A DNA stretch of 64,000 nucleotides. It comes from Euryhalocaulis caribicus. Its GTDB lineage: Bacteria > Pseudomonadota > Alphaproteobacteria > Caulobacterales > Maricaulaceae. This document shows positions 1-8,908 of the stretch, piece after piece (the stretch's first letter is position 1; each line of letters begins with the position of its first letter). The DNA is taken from positions 248,001 to 312,000 of the forward strand of contig NZ_ASJA01000001.1 of assembly GCF_000412185.1 (NCBI RefSeq), read 5' to 3'. The notes beneath the pieces were generated by a model. It was not told the origin of the DNA and did not search any database. It saw only the letters and a list, made by a program, of their open reading frames with translations. Position numbers and translations under genes: made by a program.

Positions 1-591
1 ACCACTGTGGACCTCAGCCAGGGACAAAGTGACGCGGCCCCGGTGGAATTGACGGACGCGCAACAAAGCCTGCGCGACCTCGCGCTGGAGCTGGAAATCC
101 TCTCCGAAGAGCGCGGCTGGGTTGAAGCGGACGGCATGGGCGAGCGGGCGCGGCGCTGGGCGGACATGTTGCTGCATGGCGTCTCGGGAAAGTCCGAAGA
201 GGCGGCGTCCAATCCCTATCAATCCTATCTGGATAACGCCGGCGCCGGCGCGGCGGACCGGACGGCGGCGCTTCTCACCGATATTCGTGACGCCCAGACC
301 CTCATGACGGCGCTGAACGACGCGGCCTCCAGCGTTGCCGCCGGGTCTGGGGACCCGGCGTCCCTGACCGAAGACCTGCGAATTCTCGAAGCCTCGGCCC
401 AGCGCGCCATACGCATTGAAATGTTTTTCACGTCGGTGCTGGACCAGGCCGGACCGGACGGGCTGGGCAGCCGCAACACGCTGGACCGGGCCGTGTCTTC
501 TCTGGGCGATACGGCGGAGCGGATGGCCGCGCTGGCCGATGCTCTGGCTGACCGCCGCCGGTCGCTGCAGCCCGCGCCTGCGGTCAGCTGA
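1..591 (+). CDS. Unknown protein, possibly cut by the left edge
   Basis: I do not recognise this protein. The frame is open from base 1, so the gene may begin upstream; a GTG at 7 is the first start codon inside the window but has no visible ribosome binding site. The ~194 residues are Ala/Asp/Glu/Arg-rich and probably all helical (for example ALELEILSEERGW near the N-terminus and ALADALADRRR at the C-terminus). There is no signal peptide, membrane segment or Cys pair. It ends in TGA at 589-591, close to the next methyltransferase gene in another frame. A link to the neighbouring glycoconjugate genes is possible but unproven. Confidence 0.55.
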   Translation, partial: TTVDLSQGQSDAAPVELTDAQQSLRDLALELEILSEERGWVEADGMGERARRWADMLLHGVSGKSEEAASNPYQSYLDNAGAGAADRTAALLTDIRDAQTLMTALNDAASSVAAGSGDPASLTEDLRILEASAQRAIRIEMFFTSVLDQAGPDGLGSRNTLDRAVSSLGDTAERMAALADALADRRRSLQPAPAVS

Positions 592-1219
592 CCGGCTCGT
601 CTTGGACTTCGGCGGTTTCGATCCCCAAAGCGTAAAGGGCTTTCTGTCCAGCGGCGATGGCGCGCTTCTCTATCGCTACGGATTAAAGGCGGCCGCGGCG
701 GGGCCGCTGCTGGAGGTTGGCGCCTATTGCGGCCGCTCCGCCTGCTATCTGGGCGCTGCCGCGCGCGATGCCGGAAGCCGGCTCTACTCCGTCGATCATC
801 ATCAAGGATCTGAAGAACACCAACCGGGCTGGGAGTGGCACGACGCGGAGCTGTGGAACGCCGCCGCGGGCCGTCTGGATACGCTTCCGGTCTTCCTGCG
901 GACCATCCGCCATGCCGGACTGGAGGGGTGCGTGACGCCGGTTGTCGCACGCTCCCGCGACGCCGCGCGGAACTGGCGCACGCCTCTGGCGCTGGTCTTC
1001 ATTGATGGCGGGCACAGCATGCAGGCGGCGCTGGCCGACTGGCGCGGCTGGGCCGGACATGTCGCGCCGGACGGTTATCTTCTGATCCATGACGTTCACC
1101 CGGTCCCGGGCGATGGCGGCCGCCCGCCCATGGAAATCTATCGCCGCGCAATCGCTTCCGGGCTTTTTGAGCCCGCCGAGCGTCAGGAGGCGCTTATAGC
1201 GCTTCGGCGGGTGACCTGA
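539..1219 (+). CDS. Class I SAM-dependent methyltransferase (Methyltransf_24-like)
   Basis: Probable class I methyltransferase with a Rossmann core. The glycine motif is LLEVGAYCGRSACYLGAAA and the acidic residue after the second strand lies in YSVDHH. The FIDGGHS motif, typical of the Methyltransf_24 group, and the later LLIHDVHP strand are also visible. The start is uncertain: ATG at 539 overlaps the upstream gene, while TTG at 602 would give a protein beginning just before FDPQSVKGFL. The 3' end overlaps the tail of the convergent repeat-protein gene by 26 bases. The substrate is unknown; the neighbouring sugar and methyl transferases suggest a glycoconjugate or small-molecule modification. 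Confidence 0.75.
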   Translation: MLWLTAAGRCSPRLRSADRLVLDFGGFDPQSVKGFLSSGDGALLYRYGLKAAAAGPLLEVGAYCGRSACYLGAAARDAGSRLYSVDHHQGSEEHQPGWEWHDAELWNAAAGRLDTLPVFLRTIRHAGLEGCVTPVVARSRDAARNWRTPLALVFIDGGHSMQAALADWRGWAGHVAPDGYLLIHDVHPVPGDGGRPPMEIYRRAIASGLFEPAERQEALIALRRVT

Positions 1220-2246
1220 CGCCGAACAGCCGCGCCGTTGCCGAGCGGGGCTGTAATGCGTGTTCAGCCAGGATCGCCGCCCCGGCGGTCCAGCTGGGCC
1301 GTTCTTCCGGCCAGATGACGTCCAGGGCGAACTGGCGTCCCATCCATACGCCGCCCGATTCATCCTGCAGCGCCGCGACTGGCTTCAGCAGCCCTCTGGC
1401 CGCCAGCGGCCGTCCGGCCTGCGCACAGGCGATGGACAGCTCCGCTGTCTCCGCCGCGGTCGCCCAGGGCTCCTCGGAAACGCAGCGGCAGCCCTCGCGC
1501 GGCTCGACAAACTCCATCCAGCGCGATTCCAGCCGGTCCACGGCGTCCTGGCCCGTCAGCACCCCGCACAGTACGGGATAGTACCAATCCATGGCGTAGC
1601 GGGCCTTTGAGGGCCAGGTGCGGTCAAAGCGGTCCGTGCGGGCGGTCAGCGCCGTCTTCAGCCGGCTTCGCCCCGCCGTCAGATCGTCATGGCCTTTGCC
1701 CAGAGACCGGGCGATTTCCACCGCGCAGCCCAGCGCCATATAGATTGCGCAATTGGCGGCGTAGAGGGCGTCAACCTGCTCGAACGCCTCGCCGGGGTCC
1801 GGCGTTCTCCAGGCGATCTCGCCATGTTCGGATTGCAGGACCAGCGCGAAGCGGCAGGCTCGCAAGCTCATTTCGCCAAACCGGTCCAGATCCCGTTTTT
1901 CGCCTGTGCAAAGATAGAGATGCCAGACGCCCGCGGCGGACCATGCGGCGAAATTGGTTTCTTTCAGCTTCGGCGCGCCATCGGTCACCAGACGGCGATT
2001 ATCGGCGTCCATCGGCGCCGCCGCGCCCAGATCGCCGATCCAGCCGCCATCCTCTTCCTGGCTATCCAGAAGGTGCTCGAACGCCTTCCGGGCGGCGGCC
2101 AGACGTCCGGCTGCAGCCAGCGCCATGGCGCTTTCAACATGGTTCCAGGGATCGAACAGCCCGCGCTCGGTCCACCAGATGGCGCCATCGCCGTCCTGCA
2201 GGCGCTCTATCCAGTCCGCCGCCCGGTGAATTTTCAGTCCGCTCAT
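1194..2246 (-). CDS. Prenyltransferase/terpenoid-cyclase-like repeat protein
   Basis: A protein of 350 residues with repeated Asp-Gly-Gly/Ala-Trp helices typical of the alpha/alpha barrel of squalene cyclases and prenyltransferase beta subunits. Visible repeats are GDGAIWW near residue 20, EDGGWIGDL near 70 and ESGGVWMG near 315. No DXDD cyclase motif is seen, so a cyclase reaction should not be assumed; databases often label such proteins simply prenyltransferase. The start is taken at the Met of MSGLKIHRAADW because it forms an ATGA overlap with the end of the upstream methyltransferase. It is the last gene of a three-gene operon (glycosyltransferase, methyltransferase, this gene). Confidence 0.7.
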   Translation of the reverse strand: MSGLKIHRAADWIERLQDGDGAIWWTERGLFDPWNHVESAMALAAAGRLAAARKAFEHLLDSQEEDGGWIGDLGAAAPMDADNRRLVTDGAPKLKETNFAAWSAAGVWHLYLCTGEKRDLDRFGEMSLRACRFALVLQSEHGEIAWRTPDPGEAFEQVDALYAANCAIYMALGCAVEIARSLGKGHDDLTAGRSRLKTALTARTDRFDRTWPSKARYAMDWYYPVLCGVLTGQDAVDRLESRWMEFVEPREGCRCVSEEPWATAAETAELSIACAQAGRPLAARGLLKPVAALQDESGGVWMGRQFALDVIWPEERPSWTAGAAILAEHALQPRSATARLFGVRSPAEAL

Positions 2247-2941
2247 TCCGGCGCCTCGAAATACAGCGCCAGGCTTTTTCCCATGATCGGGTTCAGCGCG
2301 GCGTCCAGCCACCGCGTCAGGCGCGGCTGTTCAAGAATGTCCCATTCCAGAAAGCGGCGATAGGCCGCGACGGCCGCATGGGTTTCCCGCCGCTCCCAGA
2401 CCAGGCATTGCAACCACCAATAGGGCGCATGCAAACCATGCGCGTAATGGCTGCGCAGGAAGCGCCAGCCCAGCTCCTCGGCCTCTCCCGTCAACTGCGC
2501 CTTGCGGAAAATGCGAACATGTCCGCCCGGCGTGTTCGGGTAACCCTCGGACAGTTTCCAGCACACAGCTTCCGGCCAGAAACGCGGCACGGAAAGCGCG
2601 ATACGCCCGCCGGGCTTCACCACGCGGGCGATTTCCGCCGCCGCCGCGCGCCAGTCCTGCAGATGCTCCAGAACTTCCGAGCAGATCACGGCGTCAAACG
2701 CGTCATCGGGGAAGGGCAGGCGCCCGGCATTGCCGCAAGCGATGCGCAGCGGCGCATCGGGGAACAGGCCGCGCCATGATTCACGGGATTTCAGCAGGTC
2801 CGCTTCGCTGAGGTCCAGACCCACCGCCGTCACCCCCGGCAGCACGGACAGCGCATGCAGATGCCGGCCCTCTCCCGAGCCAAGGTCCAGGACACGCGCG
2901 CCCGGCGTCAGGCGCAGGGCGTCAAGCGAAACTGTGAGCAT
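2243..2941 (-). CDS. Class I SAM-dependent methyltransferase (Methyltransf_11)
   Basis: Soluble methyltransferase of 232 residues. Motif I is RVLDLGSGEGRHL, the acidic ribose-binding residue is in VGLDLSEADL, motif II is FDAVICSEVLEHL and motif III is VKPGGRIALSVP. The C-terminal part (HAPYWWLQCLVW) is family-specific. The start chosen is ATG at 2941 (MLTVSLDALRL), which overlaps the glycosyltransferase gene by 20 bases; a longer start at 2977 is possible. The stop overlaps the repeat-protein start as ATGA, so translation is probably coupled. Its place between a sugar transferase and a cyclase-fold protein suggests methylation of a shared product. Confidence 0.85.
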   Translation of the reverse strand: MLTVSLDALRLTPGARVLDLGSGEGRHLHALSVLPGVTAVGLDLSEADLLKSRESWRGLFPDAPLRIACGNAGRLPFPDDAFDAVICSEVLEHLQDWRAAAAEIARVVKPGGRIALSVPRFWPEAVCWKLSEGYPNTPGGHVRIFRKAQLTGEAEELGWRFLRSHYAHGLHAPYWWLQCLVWERRETHAAVAAYRRFLEWDILEQPRLTRWLDAALNPIMGKSLALYFEAPE

Positions 2942-4214
2942 GCGCGATTGCCTGACGGTAGAGCGTGACAGCGTCACGCGCGTGACGGTCCCAGCGAAAC
3001 TGCGACCGCGCGCGCTTCAGGCCATATTCCGACAGCCGCCGCCGTTCTGCGTCATCGGTCAGAACATCGGCCAGCGCCGCCGCCAGCGCCGCCGGGTTCT
3101 TCGCGGGCACAATCCGCCCTTCCGGGCCGACCACTTCCGGCAGCGCGCCGCCATCGCTGGAAACCACGGCCGCGCCGCACGCCATCGCCTCTGCGGCCGG
3201 AAAGCCGAAACCTTCGAACAGGGACGGGGCGGCAACCACATGCGCCCTCCTGTACAGATCGGCGACCTCCGCTGTCTCCAGTCCGGAGACGAAATCGATC
3301 CTTTGCTCCAGTCCCAGAGCTTCCATGGCTTTTTTTGCCGGCCCTTCCCGCAGCCGGCCGATAACCGTCAGGCGCGCGTCCGGCCGGCGTTCCAGAACGT
3401 CAGGCAAGGCGCGGATCAGGTGCTCCAGGCCTTTCAACGGCGTGTCGGCGCTGGCCGCCGTCACGATCATGCCGGGCTCGAACGCCGTATCACGCGCCGG
3501 GCAAAACACGTCATGGTCCACGCCGTTATGGCTGACGTGAAGCTGATCGGCGCGTAACCCGAAATCCTCTATGGACGCGCGCTTCGACGCCTCCGAGACG
3601 GTCAATATATGCGGCAGGGCGCGCGCCACGCGCGTCTGCGTTTTCACAAAGGCGTGCCAGCGCTTCAGCAACAGGCGGGAGAACATGCCGGGCGCGCGGT
3701 CCAGCGCCAGTTGCAGATCGCGGGTGATGGGATGATGCAAGGTCGCCACGACCGGCGCATGCCGCCGCGCAATGGCCAGCAGGGGCTGAGAAAAGCTCTG
3801 ATTGTCGTGGATCACGTCATAGCGGCCGGGATTGGCGTCCAGATAATGTTGCAGACGCAGTCCGAACGCATGCATCTCTCCGAAACCGCCCGTATTGTGC
3901 GAAACATATTCGGAAATATCGGCCAGCCGTCTCAAATGGCGTGGCCGCAACGCAAACAGCGCGTTTTTTTCCGAAAACAGGTCAAGCGAGGGCAGGCGGA
4001 TCAAACGCACGCGCGGGTCCAGATGCGGGTAGGGCGGGCCGGAGGCGACGTGAACCTCGTGCCCGGCGTCGGCCAGCGCCTGCGACAGCTCACGCACATA
4101 AACACCCTGGCCGCCGACATAGGGGTGCGACCGATACCCGGCGATCAGGATGCGCAGCGGCGCGTCGCCGTCGAGTTTCGTGGACTGTTCGGCTGTTTCG
4201 GCGCGTTTGAGCAT
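2922..4214 (-). CDS. GT4-family glycosyltransferase
   Basis: Retaining GT-B glycosyltransferase of about 430 residues. The N-terminal Rossmann fold starts with LRILIAGYRSHPYVGGQGVY (glycine-rich acceptor loop). The C-terminal nucleotide-sugar domain has the GT4 E-x7-E element EGFGFPAAE followed by AMACGAAVVSSDGGALPEVV. The start at 4214 (MLKRAETAEQ) is preferred to the longer frame because the upstream residues look like read-through of the leader. First gene of the three-gene operon running leftwards. Donor and acceptor cannot be read from sequence. Confidence 0.85.
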   Translation of the reverse strand: MLKRAETAEQSTKLDGDAPLRILIAGYRSHPYVGGQGVYVRELSQALADAGHEVHVASGPPYPHLDPRVRLIRLPSLDLFSEKNALFALRPRHLRRLADISEYVSHNTGGFGEMHAFGLRLQHYLDANPGRYDVIHDNQSFSQPLLAIARRHAPVVATLHHPITRDLQLALDRAPGMFSRLLLKRWHAFVKTQTRVARALPHILTVSEASKRASIEDFGLRADQLHVSHNGVDHDVFCPARDTAFEPGMIVTAASADTPLKGLEHLIRALPDVLERRPDARLTVIGRLREGPAKKAMEALGLEQRIDFVSGLETAEVADLYRRAHVVAAPSLFEGFGFPAAEAMACGAAVVSSDGGALPEVVGPEGRIVPAKNPAALAAALADVLTDDAERRRLSEYGLKRARSQFRWDRHARDAVTLYRQAIAHAHSFA

Positions 4215-4311
4215 GATCCGGGGACTAACGGGAACGTGAACGTCAAAGCTAGCGGCCCGGCGGCGCGGTTCCAAGCGGCAGGGTCCGGATTTTGTACTCC
4301 GGGCTGCGTTT

Positions 4312-5316
4312 TTAGCCCCAGAGTTCTGACGGGCACGGCGCGATGACGCCGCCGTGATAGATCAGTCCGGGCTCCCGTTCCCGCGCCAGCAGGAGCGGCC
4401 CGTCCAGATCCACGAACTCCGCGCCACAGGCCTCCGCCAGACGGCAGGCCGGCGCCATCGCCAGGGACGTGCCGACCATGCAGCCGAGCATGACCTGCAG
4501 ATTGCGCGCCCGCGCCGCCCGGATCAGCTCCAGCGCGGCGCTCACCCCGCCCGTCTTGTCCAGCTTCACATTGATCGCGCCATAGCGACCCGCAAGGCGG
4601 TCCAGATCGGCGGCGACATGCAGGGATTCATCGGCGCAGATCACGATGGGGCTGTCCCAGCCGGCCAGACCCTCATCCTCACCGGCCGGCAAGGGCTGCT
4701 CGATCAAGGCAACGTCCAGCGCCGCCAGCGCGGCCGCCGACCCTTTCAGAAAGTCCAGGCTCCAGCCCTCATTGGCGTCGGCGATCAGGCGCGCGTCCGG
4801 GCGCGACGCCCGGATGGCCTCCATGCGGGCCACATCAAGGCCGGGATCGCCCAGCTTCACCTTCAGCAAGGGCTGTTCCGCCGCCTCTGCGGCCGCGCGC
4901 GCCATGGCTTCCGGCGTATCCAGGCTGATCGTGAAAGCCGTCTCCAGCGATCCGCGCGGCGGCGGTTCTACCGCAAGCCGCGCAGCGAACGCCGCGCCTA
5001 TGTCCAGCCCGTCCCGCTTCGCGGCCAGATCCCACAGCGCGCAGTCCAGCACAGAGCGCGCCGCCCCGGCGGGCAGGGAGTCCGGCAGGTCGCGGGCGGT
5101 CGCGCCCGCGCGCAATGCCCCTGCGGCTTCCCGGGCCAGCATCAGGCTTTCTTCGACTGTTTCGCCGTAGCGCGCATAGGGCACGGCCTCGCCGCGGCCC
5201 GTGGCGGCGCCATCCGAAATTTCGGCGACGATCACCTCGGCGGTGGTTTTCGATCCGCGCGAAATCCGGAATGCGCCGCGGATCGGCCAGCTCTCATGAC
5301 GAATGCTAATATCCAT
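4312..5316 (-). CDS. Dipeptide epimerase (L-Ala-D/L-Glu epimerase family, enolase superfamily)
   Basis: Protein of 334 residues with the muconate-lactonizing-enzyme barrel. The KxK catalytic lysine is in LLKVKLGD. Metal ligands are Asp in LIADANEGW, Glu in LIEQPLP and Asp in ICADES. The second catalytic lysine is in INVKLDKTGG, and the dipeptide-epimerase DxD signature is in VDLDGPLLL near the C-terminus. Such enzymes epimerise dipeptides such as L-Ala-D-Glu during murein peptide recycling. The start (MDISIRHESW) sits inside a much longer open frame that is only an antisense shadow of mlaE. The gene is divergent from the mla operon. Confidence 0.85.
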   Translation of the reverse strand: MDISIRHESWPIRGAFRISRGSKTTAEVIVAEISDGAATGRGEAVPYARYGETVEESLMLAREAAGALRAGATARDLPDSLPAGAARSVLDCALWDLAAKRDGLDIGAAFAARLAVEPPPRGSLETAFTISLDTPEAMARAAAEAAEQPLLKVKLGDPGLDVARMEAIRASRPDARLIADANEGWSLDFLKGSAAALAALDVALIEQPLPAGEDEGLAGWDSPIVICADESLHVAADLDRLAGRYGAINVKLDKTGGVSAALELIRAARARNLQVMLGCMVGTSLAMAPACRLAEACGAEFVDLDGPLLLAREREPGLIYHGGVIAPCPSELWG

Positions 5317-5388
5317 GCGAAGTCTTTTACTTGACGATTCGGGCCGCCGCCGGTTCGTTGTGAGAGGAGCGCGAGGAGGCGCCTGACC

Positions 5389-6510
5389 TTGGGTGACGAT
5401 ACCGGCGTAAGCATCGAGTCGGAAGACGGGGTCCTGAGGGTGCGTCCCACGGGCGACTGGACCGTGCGCACAATCCGCGAGGTCATCGGGGATATCGACC
5501 ATGCAGCCGAGCATGGCGAGGTCCGGGAATATGTAATCGACGTTTCCGAACTGGGCCGGATGGATACGTCCGGCGCGCTGATGCTCGGGCGGCCCTCCGA
5601 ACATGCTGAAACTTACCGGGTCGAAGGGGACCATCCTTACGCCGAACGCCTGATCAATGAGGCGCTGGAGCACCATGGCGAGGGATGCGAAAAACCGCAT
5701 TCCGGCCCGGGGCTGGTGGAACTGTTCGAGCGCACGGGTCAGGCGCTGGTCACCGCGTTTCGCGAGACCTACGACACGCTGGTTTTCTTTGGCCGCACCG
5801 TGGTCACGTTCGGCAAGCTGCTGGCCCATCCGGAAAAGATACGCTGGACCTCGACCGTTCACGTCATGGAGCAGGCGGGACTGAACGCCCTTCCCATCGT
5901 CGCGACCCTGGCCTTTTTTATCGGCGCGGTGGTGGCGTTTATCGGCGCCAACCAGTTGGCGCTCTTCGGGGCGTCGGTCTTCACGGTCGAGCTTGTTTCG
6001 ATTTCCATTCTCCGCGAGTTCGGCGTCATCATCACCGCCATCCTGCTGGCCGGGCGATCGGATTCGGCCTTCACGGCGCAAATCGGCGCCATGCGTATGC
6101 AGCAGGAAATCGACGCCATGCGCGTCATGGGGCTGGACCCCTACATCGTTCTGGTCATCCCGCGCCTGATCGCCATCCTGATCATGATGCCGCTGCTGAC
6201 CTTCGTGGCGATGCTGATGGGCATTTTCGGCGGCATGATGGTGGTCTGGTGGGATCTGGGATTTTCGCCCGGCTACTTCATCAGCCGGATGTACGACACC
6301 ACGGCCATCGGCCATTTCTGGGCGGGCATCGCCAAGGCGCCGGTTTTTGCAATCGTCATCGCCGTGATCGGCTGCCGTCAGGGGCTGAATGTGGGCGGCA
6401 GCGTTGAATCGCTCGGGAAACGCACCACGGCTTCCGTCGTGCAATCCATCTTCGCGGTCGTGGTGATCGACGCAATTTTCGCGCTTCTGTACCTGGAGAT
6501 GGGCGTGTGA
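5389..6510 (+). CDS. mlaE: MlaE-family ABC permease with N-terminal STAS domain
   Basis: Inner-membrane permease of the Mla phospholipid transporter, 373 residues. Residues ~5-110 form a STAS domain (VIDVSELGRMDTSGALML), the role played by the separate MlaB protein in E. coli. Residues ~115-373 are the MlaE permease with several membrane helices and the conserved segment REFGVIITAILLAGRSDSAF plus EIDAMRVMGLDP. The start is TTG at 5389, supported by a strong AGGAGG at 5374-5379 eight to nine bases upstream. The stop overlaps the mlaF start as GTGA. Operon mlaE-mlaF-mlaD-lipoprotein. Confidence 0.92.
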   Translation: MGDDTGVSIESEDGVLRVRPTGDWTVRTIREVIGDIDHAAEHGEVREYVIDVSELGRMDTSGALMLGRPSEHAETYRVEGDHPYAERLINEALEHHGEGCEKPHSGPGLVELFERTGQALVTAFRETYDTLVFFGRTVVTFGKLLAHPEKIRWTSTVHVMEQAGLNALPIVATLAFFIGAVVAFIGANQLALFGASVFTVELVSISILREFGVIITAILLAGRSDSAFTAQIGAMRMQQEIDAMRVMGLDPYIVLVIPRLIAILIMMPLLTFVAMLMGIFGGMMVVWWDLGFSPGYFISRMYDTTAIGHFWAGIAKAPVFAIVIAVIGCRQGLNVGGSVESLGKRTTASVVQSIFAVVVIDAIFALLYLEMGV

Positions 6511-7268
6511 GCGACGAACCGGTCATTGAAGTCCGCGGCGTGCGGACCGTGTTTGGCGATCATGTGGTGCATGACGGCGTCGACCTGTCGGTCGAGCGGG
6601 GGGAGATCATGGGACTGGTCGGGGGCTCGGGCTCCGGCAAGTCTGTGCTGCTGAATGAAATTCTGGATCTGGACCGGCCGACTTCGGGCAAAATTTCCGT
6701 ATTCGGAAAGGACATTCATAATCTGAAAAGCGCCGACCGCACGCGCATCGAACGCAAGCGCGGCGTGCTCTTTCAGGCCGGCGCTCTATTTTCCCAACTC
6801 ACGGTTCTCGAAAACGTGAAAGTGCCCCTGCGGGAGCACGCGGATCTGCCCGAAGATGTCATGGACGACCTGGCGATGATGAAGATTTCCATGGTCGGAC
6901 TCAGCAGCGAGGCCTGCAACAAGCAGCCCTCCGACCTTTCCGGCGGCATGCGCAAACGCGCCGGGCTTGCCCGGGCGCTGGCGCTGGATCCCGATCTGAT
7001 CTTTCTGGATGAACCGACAGCCGGACTGGACCCGATCGGGGCGACGGCGTTTGACGAACTGATCAATGACCTCAGCGATACGCTGGATCTTACGGTTCTG
7101 ATGGTGACCCATGATCTGGACAGCCTTTTCGCGGTTTGTGACCGCGTTGCGGTTCTGGCCGACAAGAAAATCGTCGCCGTAGCGCCGCCCGGCGAGCTGG
7201 TTCATAACGACCATCCTTGGATCAATGAATATTTCAACGGTCCCCGCGGACGCGCTTCGCGTGCGTGA
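6507..7268 (+). CDS. mlaF: Mla transporter ATP-binding protein
   Basis: ABC ATPase of 253 residues that powers lipid transport by MlaE. Walker A is GGSGSGKSV, the Q-loop is LFQAGALFS, the signature is LSGGMRKRAGLARAL as usual for MlaF, Walker B is LIFLDEPTAGLDP and the H-loop His is in MVTHDLDS. GTG start overlapping the mlaE stop by four bases indicates translational coupling. Followed after 57 bases by mlaD. Confidence 0.94.
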   Translation: MSDEPVIEVRGVRTVFGDHVVHDGVDLSVERGEIMGLVGGSGSGKSVLLNEILDLDRPTSGKISVFGKDIHNLKSADRTRIERKRGVLFQAGALFSQLTVLENVKVPLREHADLPEDVMDDLAMMKISMVGLSSEACNKQPSDLSGGMRKRAGLARALALDPDLIFLDEPTAGLDPIGATAFDELINDLSDTLDLTVLMVTHDLDSLFAVCDRVAVLADKKIVAVAPPGELVHNDHPWINEYFNGPRGRASRA

Positions 7269-7325
7269 CGGAACGAAATCGCGCGGCTAGTCTTGTAGAC
7301 GGGACGATCAGGAGCGAACTAACCA

Positions 7326-8264
7326 GTGGAAACGAGAGCGCATTACGCCCTTGTCGGCGCCGTAGTGATTGTAATGTCACTCGCGGTGGCGCTGTTTGTC
7401 GTGTGGCTGGGCAAATATTCGTTCGATCAGGAAACCGTTGAATACGATGTCGTGTTCACCGGCCCGGTTCGCGGCCTGAGCGATTCCAGCGAAGTGCGCT
7501 TCAACGGCATCAAGGTGGGCGAAGTGACGCGTCTGGGGCTGGACCCCAGCAACCCCAACCGGGTCATCGCCCGCATCCGTGTCGACGCCCTGACCCCCGT
7601 GAAGGAAGATTCCGTCGCCCAGATCGAGCCGCAGGGCCTGACTGGCGTGGCGTATATCCAGATCACGGGCGGCACCCCAGACGAACCGACGCTCCATCGC
7701 AAGGCGGGACGCGGGCCGCCGCCGGTCATTTTCGCCAAGGAAAGTCCGCTGGAAGGCTTTGTCGCCAATGCCGAAGGCGTGATGAACGAGGCGGAGAAAA
7801 CCCTGCAGCGCGTTCAGGACATTCTGAGCGAGGAGAATGTCGACGAATTCTCCCGCACGATGACCAATATTCGCGAAGTGACCGACGAGATCAGGGCGAA
7901 CAAGGATCTGTTCGAGCGCACGGCCTCGGCCATCACCAAGCTGGAACAGGCCGCTGACAGCATCACGAAAATCGCCGAGTCCGGCGATGACGTGCTCAAT
8001 AGCGACGTGCGCGACGCCATTGCCGATATTGAAGCCGCTGCTGCTGAAATTCAGAACACGGCCAAGGAAGTCGGCGATTTCGCCAATAGCGCGGACGCGA
8101 CCCTGAATGAATTCACGGGCACAAGCACGGCCCAGGTCAGCCGTCTGATGTCCGACCTTCGGCGCTTGACGGAATCCCTTGACCGGATGGTCGGGGAGTT
8201 TGAGGAAAATCCGTCCAGCTTCATTGCCGGCTCGCCCAAGAAAGAGGTGGAAATCCCCCGATGA
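7326..8264 (+). CDS. mlaD: MlaD-family MCE lipid-binding protein
   Basis: Periplasmic substrate-binding component, 312 residues. One N-terminal membrane helix (VGAVVIVMSLAVALFVVWLG) anchors an MCE domain at ~38-118 (DVVFTGPVRGLSDSSEVRFN, then GLTGVAYIQITGG). A long helical C-terminal tail (about 140-300), rich in T/A/E heptads, resembles the needle-like extensions of longer MCE proteins. GTG start with AGGAG at 7309-7313. The stop overlaps the next lipoprotein gene as ATGA. Confidence 0.92.
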   Translation: METRAHYALVGAVVIVMSLAVALFVVWLGKYSFDQETVEYDVVFTGPVRGLSDSSEVRFNGIKVGEVTRLGLDPSNPNRVIARIRVDALTPVKEDSVAQIEPQGLTGVAYIQITGGTPDEPTLHRKAGRGPPPVIFAKESPLEGFVANAEGVMNEAEKTLQRVQDILSEENVDEFSRTMTNIREVTDEIRANKDLFERTASAITKLEQAADSITKIAESGDDVLNSDVRDAIADIEAAAAEIQNTAKEVGDFANSADATLNEFTGTSTAQVSRLMSDLRRLTESLDRMVGEFEENPSSFIAGSPKKEVEIPR

Positions 8265-8908
8265 GAGTACTTCTGCCTTTCGCTTGCGCCGCGCTTCTTG
8301 GCGGTTGCTCGTCGCTGATTTTCCCTGAGGCGGAGCCTTCAGCTTTCTATCGGCTGGAGCCGGCCGGGTCGGCGCCGGCGGTCATGGTGAAAAATCACGA
8401 GACGCCGGTCGCGGTGCTGGTCTCGCGCCCTGACGCTCCGCGCGCACTGGGCGGGGACACGATTGCGATCCAGCAGAGCGACGCCACGCTGGCCTACGCC
8501 TCGGGCGTGCGCTGGGTAGAGGCGACGCCGGGGCTGATCCAGAACGCCGTGATCGAGGAATTACAGAATACGGACGGCGCTTTCCTGGCCGCGCGCCCCA
8601 GGGACGGCATCTCCGCCGATTATGAGCTTGCCCTGGAAATTCACCGTTTCGAGGCGGATTACCGCAACGGCATGGAGTCTGCGCCCGTGGCGGATGTTTC
8701 CATCACCGCGCGCCTTGTGAAGACCAAGGGACGCGACCTTCTGGCTTCGCGCCGCTTTGAGGCGGAAAGCCGCGCCTCGACCAATCGTGTCGGGGAAATC
8801 GTGCAGGCGTTTAACGCGGCGATGGGGCAGGTGAACGGAGAGTTGATCGCCTGGACGGCGGAGGAAATTTCTCAGGCGTCGCCCAACGCCGCAGAGGCCA
8901 GCAAGTAG
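8261..8908 (+). CDS. ABC-type transport auxiliary lipoprotein (PqiC/DUF330-like)
   Basis: Outer-membrane-type lipoprotein of 215 residues with lipobox LLGGC near residue 16. The mature part matches the ABC-transport auxiliary lipoprotein family found beside MCE systems (AFYRLEP at the N-terminus, VRWVEATPGLIQNAVIEEL in the middle, the YELALEIHRFEADY strand later). Such proteins are thought to link MCE tunnels to the outer membrane. The ATG lies in an ATGA overlap with mlaD. The 3' end overlaps the convergent coiled-coil gene by 37 bases. Confidence 0.85.
   Translation: MRVLLPFACAALLGGCSSLIFPEAEPSAFYRLEPAGSAPAVMVKNHETPVAVLVSRPDAPRALGGDTIAIQQSDATLAYASGVRWVEATPGLIQNAVIEELQNTDGAFLAARPRDGISADYELALEIHRFEADYRNGMESAPVADVSITARLVKTKGRDLLASRRFEAESRASTNRVGEIVQAFNAAMGQVNGELIAWTAEEISQASPNAAEASK

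Noticed and set aside
5317-6444. Long minus-strand open frame extending the dipeptide epimerase over mlaE
   Set aside because: It is antisense to the clearly coding mlaE gene, has His/Gln/Asp-rich shadow composition, and the epimerase family begins at MDISIRHESW (5316).
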